64,000 bases of DNA from Phoronis australis. Taxonomy: Eukaryota; Phoronida; Phoronidae. Of the stretch, positions 26,901 to 38,900 are shown in pieces (within the stretch, counting starts at the first letter, position 1; each line of letters starts with the position of its first letter). The notes below the pieces were generated by a model. That model saw only the letters and a program-made list of their open reading frames with translations. It was not told the origin of the DNA and searched no databases. The position numbers were made by a program, and so were the translations under genes. The stretch covers positions 374,240 through 438,239 of the forward strand of contig NMRA01000295.1 in the NCBI GenBank assembly GCA_002633005.1. Direction: 5' to 3'.

Positions 26901-29900
26901 TGTGAAAATCCCTTGGTGATTGGCTGTACTACTGAAATTGTTGTGCGCACATATAGTGTAGAATGCTGTGAAACCGATTCTGTGTGCAGATAGGAATCTG
27001 TGTCAACTTTAAAGCCTGCCGCACGTATTGATTTCTGGACCCGCTATGCCGCTAGCTCTGAACAATATTCAATTGAAGCCAAAGGTGTGACAAGAATGTA
27101 AACATTGCCTCGATGACACTTCGACTAACTAAGGACTTTATTTAGTCGAAGTGTCCTTGAGGCAACCGATCTCTGGGCGTTTTCTTGACTGCTGTGCAAC
27201 AAAATCAGAATATAAGAGGTACATCACCCTATAGAGCGTACGGTATAAAGCTTAGCTGTTGCCAAACTCCAATGCCAGCTCAATAACATTTGCAGCGGAA
27301 ATGACTGATCTATCTTGTACTGCGTGAAAAAAGCGATGGGTTCACATCTTTCCGACCTCAGATTTTGGCGAAATCTGTGTTGATATATCTTCGGATGAGG
27401 CTGTTGTGTCAGTCATATGCTATATTCTCATCTCTGCCCTTCAAAGTTATAGATCATCAAATCCGTGTACATACCAAACCATGCAGTTGATCCTAAAGTT
27501 CTAGTACTTATTCAATTACATGTATGTTTTTTGTTGATTAACAATTTATTCCACGTGAATGTTCGCTCCATTATGCTCGCTATCTCACGAAATTATGAAA
27601 TGGAATTTTTTACTCCAGCTATCTTGATGAGCTCTAAAACTAATCTTTAACACCGAAGTTAAGGAGCGAAACATTGGATGAGGCTCACTGGTCTGTCTAT
27701 GACGCCGCTAGGGAGGAAGTTAGTATTTTCAGATTAGTTTATTCTTAGTGCAAATTCACAATTGCAGGTGTCTGCACCCTGCTTCCCCGTAAGTTTCGCT
27801 TCGACGACTGCCTGAAGCAAAATTTGCGATCACTTTCCAGTCGGAGGACATAAGACTGCGATGATCAATTTCGGATATAACTGACCACCGTTAGAACCCC
27901 AATGTTTAACGACCAGAATCTCTGTGGAACTCACCGCTGGTTTATCGGCAGTACGGCGACCTCTTCAACAAAAATAAATCTCAGCTGTTTGCTGTTGATT
28001 ATCTTTGATCATTTCAAGCTTGATATTGTATGATGTGATGGGTACATTTATATTTAATCCGATATCGACTTTTTGCTCGAGCATGTTAATGTAAATTATG
28101 AACGGAATGTTTTCGAAATGACAATCAGGCGCGCTTGCGTACGTGTTTTTTTGCATACACTCCTTTTAATTAATAAACAGGTATTGGCGTGACTTCACGT
28201 AGGCTTAATATCTTGATTTACTCGGTGTCAATTTCTTCAACGTGTCCCTTCAGACTGTTCCACCTTCTAACGGTGTTCCGGTTTAGACTTTGTTCTGACG
28301 GGTTAACCAAAGCGGCAGTAAACGCACGTTCCGTCCAAAAATAATGTTGATTTAGACCACTTACCGGTCCAAATCTGATATCAAAACTTTATGGGCTCAG
28401 AAACAATTGGTTACTGGGCTTTGTCGTTTTGCTTTATGACTTACTTAGTGCATAAAATGGCCCGTCGTTACAAACCAAAAAGTAAGGAATAATGATAATC
28501 TAATTCTTTCGGAGTCTAGAAATCACCACTGTTTTGACTAAGGAAACTTTTGAGGCAAATTTCACAACAGGTAAGTGATCTAAACCAAAAGTTAATTATA
28601 TGACAGAAGGCAGGCGTCGTACAGGTGGAAACAGGACTGCCGCACTCAAGAACATTACATAAGGTGTTTTGATTGATTTAAATATTCCATAAACGTCTCC
28701 AGCGTTTGTTTCATAAACGTCTCCAGCTTTTGTGTACATAAGAACCCTGTGTGCAGTTATTTCTGAATCTGATGTGGGGGGGGGGTGTGATGCCCACACC
28801 AACACACAGGAAACTTGACATATTTAGTATTACAAATATGAGCAGATTGACACATTCTCTCAGATAGTCTTCCACGTCTGTGAAATGTTAAGCCTTTCGA
28901 ATTGTACAAATGTTAACACACGCGCTGTATCCATTAGCAACGAATATATGCTAGTTCTAAACCAAACAGTTGTCTGATCTGAACTTTTTATCTTAATGAA
29001 GCGAACTGAATGTACTTTTTATTAATGAAGTTGTCTTGCGTACCGCAAATTTAATGTTTGTCCTCCTCAGATTAAACGGATTTCAGATCACGTGACTGTT
29101 TCCTTTCTCAGCATGGCAACGATTAAGATCAAGGTTCTTAGTGTGTTTGCGTCAGCGCCAGTAAGCTACCGTATTACAGGCCCGAGTTTTTTCATCTAGC
29201 TCATAACAAAATCCCAAGAATTGCGTGCATTGTCAATCAAACGATTGCAGTAACAGATACTTATTGCCTTATCGCTTTTTGAAGTTTAAATCGAGAAGAA
29301 ATACAATGAATCTGCCTGGAAGTGTATTGCGTTTTGCAGCGCACCTTGAACATATTGCACTGAAGGGAATACATGGGCGACACGGATGCGTCTAAGGTTA
29401 ACCTCAAGACGGATTCGAATCCAAGACCTCAGATGTCGCTGTCCGACGATTTATTTGTGAAGTTAACAGTCAATGAGGCAAATTGCCGAGTATTTTAAGC
29501 GTATTTGTCATTTAGTACACTGAGTCAGTTTCAAAAAATTTTACAAAACGGCTGGGAATTAAAGTTTGGAGTCGTCGATTTGGTGTTTATATAGATGTGG
29601 TCAAATGAAATAACTTCTCGAAGAGTATCCTAGCGATAGCCGCGACATGCGTTTTTTCACAAAACTGCGACACTTTTTGTTATTCGAAATGATTTTTTTC
29701 TTTGTTTAATCACGCTAATGGCAGCTGAAGCGATACATTGACTTGAATAATGTAAATGACAACGGCGGTTATCTGCATATGCTTTGATGTTCTCGGTATT
29801 CTATCAGTTTGATTTCAGGTCCATTTCAATAACAACATTGTTCGTAAAATCATATTTCAGCTACTCCATGTCATTTTGTTTATTTCGTGTTGTCATAATA

Positions 29901-32900
29901 CGGCAGACACTAAAGGGGAATTTGTCAATTATCTCCGTACTTTGGACGCATCATTTAATATAAATAATAAAACACACCGAAAAATCGTCACGCAAAATGT
30001 GCATTTAATTTCGTAGGACTATACACACGGGATAAAGGCGCAGGTAATTTATATAGTCACGTGACTCCATTTAAATAATTGAGGGAGTATACAACCGCCA
30101 TTCAACCTTGGCAACATATTATGAACTTTGTCGAGAATGTCACACCGGAAATTTAGGAATGTTGGCTCAACAGCATGTTATCACACGGTTCTTCTTTTTT
30201 AAGTAAAAATGTGACTACAGAAATGTTATTTTGATTGCGCTAAAACTTGTGGGAAATGAAAGACCTTTATTTTAAGAAATACGTTTTCAACAAAATTCTT
30301 TCTAATTCATCCCCACCTCACGTCTTGAGAAAGTGTTGCCGACAAACTTTGGTGTGCAATTAAATTTTAAATTTTAACCCCCATTTTGGAAAATTATCGC
30401 ACTCGTACCACATCTGAATAGTGTCATAGGAATGCCAAAAAGTACGTCCCAACTATGCGGCGTGGAATCATTCTATGGATTTATAGCATCTGGTGTTTTT
30501 GTTGTCAGTTTTGTGAATCTCATCCGTCTATAAGACGAGTTGTAGGGTTTGGTTAGCCACATGTTCGCCATCACAAAAGGTGGTCACCGACAAGCCAAGA
30601 ATTGCGGCCAAAACGTGGTGCTGTACGATCACAGATCGCTGACGAATTGCGATTGGGAGTTTCACTTGGACAAACGTCATGGTGTGCTCTGTACCGGTAG
30701 CAATACGATGATAGCGAAAATCTCAAAACATCAACTATGTTACTGTTGATATACTACAACTAGGTTTATAAATAATTAGCAGTAATTTGTATTAAGATAT
30801 TTGTAAGTTTTTCTGACCCGTCACATTCCGGATACGGTCCGAAGGAAACATCAATACGATTATCGGTGATCACACATCTTTACTACAAGAGAGTACGGTG
30901 TCGTAATAATAATTAACACTGTTATTGTTTGAGAAGTTCAGCCAAAAGTGGGAGATAGAAGCGTTCACGTGTAGCTATTTTATTTGCAATCATTACCGTC
31001 CAAATATTACCACTTCTTGGAAACCCGAATACCGCAAGTACGTATGCACCTTTCGCCAGGTAACCTGAACGATTTTCATAGTCTTTTCCAATGTTTCCAA
31101 AAATAAAAGAAACATGATCTCCAAGGAAGCACGGCATATTACGATTTGCGTTAGGAAATTTCGAAAAGATATAAAAACTCTTTTGAAACTCTGACACACG
31201 CACACACACACGCGCGCGCGCGCACACACACACACACACACACGCACACACACGCATACAGACACACACACACACCCATTGACCTTTAAGGAGCGCGCGC
31301 GCAGAATGACGTGACACGTGGTGTTAGGTTTTGTTTTGCACAAAAGTGGTTGTCGAATCTATCGTTCGGCGCGAGCCTAAAATACACCAATTCCGAACAT
31401 TCCATCTTTAAATGGAGTGTTTTGCGTTGTACTGGAGTCATCCGGACCTCCATTGATATTTCCGTATTCTCAAATTATCACTCGGAAATGTTTCGTATCT
31501 GCACATGTACTCTTTTCAGCCAGTCACGACTATCGAAATAGAAAACGCTGTTGAATGCGCGCGGATACGTGAGTGCTGCTCTGATAACAGGTTTAAACTT
31601 GAAACAATAGTGCATCAGAATTATGACGTCTTTCTGACAACTGCTAGACGGATAACCATGGTTTTTAACCATCTGTTGCGCAGTTAAATCGTGAGGAAAA
31701 ACACAAAAATACAACATGGGTACGTACAGAGATCCTGTTGGCGAGTACGAGAAATGCATCGTTCCGTGGCGCACGTTTCTGGCAAATTTGGTAAGATCAC
31801 ACAAGTCACGCCAAAGAAAGGGGAGCGTTTCATACATGTATACAGCTAAGTGGGCTTGGTACCGCACTACGGTAGACTAGTAAAATGGCGCCACTGAAGT
31901 GTTTGCACGAAATTATTGACGCGCTTTTAGCTTATTACTGCACAAAACGGTTTCCCTGACCAACTTGTATGTTTTGCAACTAACTAGGGACCGTGTCAGT
32001 AGGTACGTGACGTAAAACTTATCAATTATCAACACTCAGCTAATACGAAATCTAATTCAAACTATTGTCTGAAAGAGAAAACAAAACCTTCTGCTGATGA
32101 AACTTCGGAATTTCACAAATGCTTCAACTGGTTGAATTCACAGAAAACGTGAGCAAGACATGGGGAAAAAACTATACAGAACTTTATTTTTAACGGAGAC
32201 TAAAATAACAAATGATATCATTTTCGAAGACAGTTCAACGCTTATGGAAATTGCATGGCAGAGAAATCGATTTCTGTGACATGTTATGTTCCCACATTAC
32301 TTCATTTTCCTTGAAGTTGTCAGGTAATGGCTATTTTAAACTGTTAAGGAGCTGCATGTTGTCGCAAATACGGTCCCATAACGTCGTACATGTAAACCGG
32401 CTTCATGCAAACGAAATCATAAGTATGCTTCGTACTCAGTTGCCGCAAACAATTCCCTGTGAAACGCAATTTGTGACATCAAAGATTTACCCGGACTAAT
32501 TTCACATACGTAGTTTTATTTAAAATCGTCTCTTAATTGATTATAAACGCTTTCATGACATATACGAGCAATGTAGTTACTTATGTCTTCCATTTTGTTT
32601 TAACAGGTGAGTTAAATGAAACGCGCTATTCTACACCTACATGTACATGCAGTTTACCTAATTTTATGTTTACCTCAAACATCTCTCGCGGCCAGGCGTC
32701 ACACCAATTTATAAGGCGTCAAAAGCGTCATACTGCAAATAGGGGACCTGCTACAGTCTCCCTTTTGCGAAACTTAAGATATTGTGGCGAGGCGCACTTC
32801 ATCACCTCTGACTTTTTCCCAGGGACCTCCTTAGGGACGCTGGAAGTTCCTGGGACTTTATTTACAATCCCACACGGAACTCCATTGCACAACCGCAACC

Positions 32901-35900
32901 TAGCAACTAATCTAGCGGTTGGCAAATTATGTAGTTACTGATTCAAAGATAAAAAGGCTAATTCCAGGTAAAAATAAACGATTGCTTTTAAATCTCTATA
33001 ATTCGTCATGTTCTAGCCTGTCGAGTAAGCCGTATTCGTAAGCTGGCTGATGGATTGCAACTGGAGAAATACCGGTACACCGCTGATTCCCAGCATTCCA
33101 ACGTGTGGATTCACTTCTCTATAAATATGAAGGCTGAACCTTGGTGGGCGAGGTACAACGCGGCCTGGTTAAAGACGTTATTATTATTGTAGCTATAAAT
33201 GTCAGCATGACCTAGATGTTAACACACAGCGAAATACATATGCGCAATTTATTTTCTTCTCGCGTGTTGCAAGAGTTGCTGCCGCGTTCTAGGGTTTCAA
33301 ACTGTGCGTCGACTCTTACTCAAACGACTGCGTAACAAATAGAGTACGAAAAATGAGAAATGATCAACTAAGACCTAAATTAAAAACTAGTGTTTGTTTT
33401 CCGACGCACGACCGACCGTGAAAATGTGCGAGACTGATTAACATTTTATTTGCAGTGTGATAAAGGACGTTTTCAATTACGAACACGATATAATATCTTT
33501 GAACCACAAACGAGTGCACTACAACAATGAAAAAGAAAGAACAAAATATTTTACTGACAGAAACTCCACAGAGCAATGATGGTATGCTTATTTACAATAT
33601 TTAAAGGAGAATGTCACCCGATTTAATTAGTCTTTTTTGCCGTCTTAATCGGTATATATCCACATCGCCTCGCATACGGTCGACCGTACCTTGCCAAGAG
33701 GTGTCGCGTTAACCTGTGAGGAAGGTGAGAAACGACGCTAGCGACGTTAGTGGTTCATATGCAAAGTGAATGCAGCTATGTTGCGGTGCATCGTTCCCGC
33801 TTGTCCGAACTAAACAGCTGCGAGGAAAGCGGCTATATCGTTTTTTTACTTCTTCGAGAGTCCGAAATGCTTAGGTAGTGAAAAATGAAATGTACGCTGT
33901 AAAGAGCAAGTATGAGGCCGTGAAACATCTCCGTGTCTGTTGCCTGCAGTCGACAGTGCCCGACGATTGCCGGCTTACCAAATAACTCCATACGTTCCGT
34001 TGTCTGAGCTTTTTCACGGCGCCTCTCTAGTATTTCTTCATCACTGTATTCCTGTTCGAATCAATAGCCTGTAAAACTTAACGATCCACCTGCGAAGTCG
34101 GGACTGATGAGCTCTATCCCGTCCTAAGTTGAGATTGCGAGTTGCCATGTTGGCGTTTATTACTGAGCGTTCTGTTTCAAAATGAATTATTCTCACCCTA
34201 ACCAATACTTATATAAAACTGAAACAAAGTTTGTCTCATTAGATGCAATTTGTGATGCCTTTGGAGTGTTCGTGAGTGCAAATGGTTTGAAAAGCCAGCA
34301 ATGGATAAATCACTGCGTTTACCGGCTTTATGTGCAATAAAACTAATTGACGGGACACCGAGGCCGTGTAAGCTCATGCTAATTTAGTGTTTGCTGGCAG
34401 AAACTGTTGTGAAACAACTCGATTTCCATCCCACGGCCAAGTGTTAGGGAAATCTTTATTTACATTTACATTACTCAAATAATGATTGTCAATGTACAAC
34501 TTCTGCCCTGACGGTGCTGTGGTCAAAGCGGAACGTGAATTCGCGGCCCCCAACAAGTAAGTAGATTTGCAGTTTCGTGGCTAATTCACCAACATAATCA
34601 CGTGCACATTACTTTGGCTCACTAGTATAGTATTTTCTTGACTGGAAGTTTAGTTTCCACTGAACTTTGGCTGGTTTATTTTCGTGATGTCTGATCAGTT
34701 TCCGAGCCACTGGCCGGGATAACGAATCAATCCGGGCGGCCGCCACGGGCTTGATCGGGCTCCGAGCCACTGGCCAGGATAACAAGCGTTTTGTGTTTAG
34801 AACTCAAAAAATCACAAGTCTAAACAACACAGATCTAGGTTCTCCTGTCTGTATCTTACGGAAAATACTTCGAAATTATCTCCGAACAGACCCCAAACTC
34901 CTGCTACGCCGGACCTTATTGCCAGGGCCTCAGTGGCGAACTTTGTAGGCTACGGTGTGTCCAAATACCAATAAATCCGTCAGAGCGAAATAAAACAACA
35001 CGTTTTTATAAGAACTCGGTGTATTTTTAATGGTTTTACATCGAAGTTTGATGATTAATTGGTGTTAAACGATGACTTCAAGCGATAATCTGACACCAGG
35101 AACCCATGTTTTGAACTGCTGAACAGACTGCGTGTGAAACCGATGACGTCACTGGATAATTTCAACACCTCCGTCTGCCGTCAGGTGTCAGGTAACGCAA
35201 CCGTACGTGTCGTTATCGAGTAGAACTACTCGATCTAAATTGATACAAATTAGGTTGATTTTTGGGTGGCATGCTCCTTTAAGGACTGCTTATTCCACTG
35301 AGTTTCGGTTCGTCTCCATATATCTTGCAGAAGCTAGCGAGTACCGCTTGCGTGCTCACTGGGTAACCAACCGTTTGTACATGACAGAGCTCTCCAAAAA
35401 TGCGTTGCTTAATTTTACTCCTTACCCAACGAGACTACCCCCAGAATTTACGCAATCGACAGAAATTCCACCTGCTATCTAGCAGTGCTGGTTTGACAAT
35501 CGAACCTGGAAATTTCGAGAGATAGATTTAACTGAGGCAGAGTGGTGTCTTCTAGTACCCTCCAGCAGGAATACTCGACAATAAAACCTCGTGCACTGAA
35601 AGTACCTCATCGGCGGCGCACCATAGGGGGCTGGAGGGCTATAGCCCCCCCCCCCCCTACTTTTTTCAGCGCTGCGCCGTCCATGGTCTATTGGCGGTGC
35701 AACACAGGGGGGATGAGGGGACTTTTTACAGTGCTGCGCCGCCCGTGTACCGGAACCTGTAAAAGGAAATTAAACCCGGTATTGGCCCTATTAACAGGAA
35801 AATAACAACGGCTGTCTACTCCTGAAAGACTGTTGCATCTAGGTCTATAAAACAAAATAATGCCCTGTAAACCTCGCCAATCGTCGCAGGAGGACAGAAC

Positions 35901-38900
35901 GAGGATAGGTTGAAATCCCAAGCAGGGACTAGTGTCATTTCAATAGGACCGTACCGGATTACACGGCGGTAGTACTCCCCTTTGTCTCGTTTTGGAAGTC
36001 AGGCACATTTTCGTGCCGGGAAGGCGAAGAATTTCAGATCTGGGTATTTGTCCAGTTTATCGAACTTTCTGACGTCGAGTTGCAGCCCACAGGACATGAC
36101 TGAGTAGTAATGCTTCGATGGCATTGGGACGAATAGAGTAATGCAACCAAGAAAAAAATGCAAAGAATCAGATAACGACAAATAACATGTGAAACTCCAG
36201 TGGCTCGAGAACGAGGCAGCAAATGTGTCTGGTGTATGTTTACGGAAATTTGGGTAAATACTGCGAGATTCGAGAGTCGCTGTGTAATCCGGGACGGCCC
36301 GAAAATCCATGACACTACATCTACTACATCTCCAGTAGATGTCGTTAACAGGACAATCGTCGTGGTTTTTAAACATATAGCAAGGCGAGACATTGTGGAC
36401 AGGTATGAGAGTGACGTTAGGCTGACGTGTTCACAGTGAAGGAGTGAAGTCTGCCTCCCGTTCAGTAACGCTAGGACCTCGCTAAAAGGCAAGACTTCGC
36501 GAGATTATGTGAGATATTGCCGTGCATTTTGAATGAGAGCATGTGACTTTGACTAGGTTTTAGCTAGGTCCTAGCGTAGGTCCTAGCGTCTACTGAACGC
36601 ACGCCTGGTGTTTGATAGGCTCCATAGGCGGATATTCATGTTCGGGGTGGAGCTCGCCCGCGGACATTGCACCGACCTAACATTGGTAGATGCTGCGGCG
36701 AGACTTCCGGCCCTCTGAACAGTGTGCTTGATCCCTTTCATGTATTTTAGGTCCTCAAAGCAGGTCTCTGTGTGACATTTGATGTTTCCCCAATTCGTTT
36801 CAATGAATTGGGCGACCGGCATACACTAGAGGTCTCTGCACACGTCAGAAGAAAAAACCATTCGACACAAATGTTACCGATTTATGATTGATGACCTAAA
36901 TTTTAATTAAGGTTGATGTAGTACGCGTAAAGCGGCCGAGCTGTACCAGGCTTAATGTGGAAATGAGCTTGTGTATACTAATGGGCCGCAATTAGTAAAG
37001 TGCTGGCGTAAATTCACCTGCGAACTCTGCTAAGTCCCATTCCGTCTTCTCACAAGCACGTTAATAAATGCAGTGTTTAACAGAGAAATCATGTCTGCTA
37101 AAATAACCTCTATGTCAAAGCGTTTGAGATATCGCAAAACGCAAACTGTTCAGGCGGCAACAAACCAGCTTTTGATTCAGATCACTTACGGTTATCGCAA
37201 ATTATTTTTTAGTCAAGAATACAACAACGGTTTTAAGACTTGACATGTTTCGGTGTCATTTATTCAACACCATCCTCAGAAGTGATAATACAGTGGCCAC
37301 CTAGCTAGGCCCAGCAACAAGTAATGAAGCACATAGTCAGTTACAGGGAGTGACAATGAACTAGACCAACAATGACAACATGTGGTGTGTCAGTTGCCTA
37401 TTGAGATTGGGGGGCTTGCACCAACTGATGTGCACAGCCTCACGAATTTTAAGCTCCTTTGTTGTTACTGCCTGGTCTATTATTGGAAAGTCATTGAAAG
37501 AGCACTGCTGATAACAATGATTGGAGCTCTGTAGGTGAATATTTATATGTGAATTTCTGTCAGAATTTAGATGTTCCTTGGTCCTGGTTTTCAAATAGCG
37601 AAAAGTTTCGCCTATATAACTGGAGTCACATCCAGCACAGATAAATTTGTATACTACATTGGACCGTAGACCCATAGAAATTTTGTCCTTAGGGTTAAAT
37701 AAATTCGAGTTTTAGAGACTTGAATGTTAATGCAACTCTTGAGTTCACACAGTAATCATTCACCAATTTGTTGAGTTTTCGTTGAGCAATTTTGGCGTAA
37801 AACCCAACATAGGGTATTTTAAAGTACTTGTAATTAGTTTTGTCTACAGGATGAACATCATAAGGGTTACGTTGGAGTCTTGCTTTCAGTATCCTATTGA
37901 CTAATTCTAGGGGATAGCCATTCTTTTGCAAATTCGTTGTAAGTTCTTTAATATTAGAATCAAATCTAGCCCAAGTGTTGTTAATGTATGTTGCTACTTG
38001 TTATCGTGGAAATTATTATTTAGTGCTTGGAAAGAACTGTCAGTTGGCAATTACTTGAGATCTCATGAAGTTGATTTGTCACGGCGTGTCATTTTATGCG
38101 CAGGACATGGTCTCGAGGAATAACGAACTGTTCACGCGAGTAAGGAACAAACTGAGACATATTTTTAGCAGTAAATAATGCCAATCACAAGCTCGCCTCT
38201 TGGATGAAACACGGGTTTATAGTCGATTTAGAGGTTGATTACTCTAAGAATTTTGAAGTTGATACTTGCACGTATAGCGGTCCGTATCGAAATTAAACCG
38301 GTACGAATCGATATTTGATATTACATGGAAAATTGTTCAAAATGCGAAAGATTTTGGCATGACGTATTGACGAACTTGTGTTCCGGAAACTGACGAATAG
38401 TTACTGTACGATTCACACGGATGTTTGGACCTTGGCTATTTTCATAGAATCAAATCATCTCTCGGGGACGGGAGAACAGCAGTCAGAACCGGAAATCATG
38501 CGATTGTCAAACCTGAGAAGGCGTTGAACTCGCCTGGGTCACCCTGTGATAACGTGATTAAACGTGAGTTAACATTACAGTTTACACGAGGAAGCAGAAA
38601 AGGGGTTGAGAATGACGTCACGCACGTGTTTTAGAGGTACTATAGGTGGATAGTTATGAACCTTAATCGTTATCTACCAAATCCCTTTGTTGCAATGGTT
38701 AAACATGTGAAACATCTTCGGGGAATAATTTTAGGCTACGGATACGCGAGGTGCTTCGGGTAATGTGTGGGATTCGTCTTAATTTGCGAGATGCCTTACG
38801 TGTTTACTAGCTAGGTCATCGTTAAAATCATTAAAACAAAATCGTAGCGTGTTTCATTAGTTTAAATAGGTTTTCAATCTGATAAGTACGAATACTAGAC

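Noticed and set aside
29400-29440. GGATTCGAATCC resembling a tRNA T-arm or Pol III B box
   Set aside because: No A box, anticodon arm or acceptor stem can be folded around it; it is just a short palindrome.
31194-31275. Periodic array considered as a CRISPR-like repeat
   Set aside because: It is a plain dinucleotide microsatellite in a eukaryotic intron.
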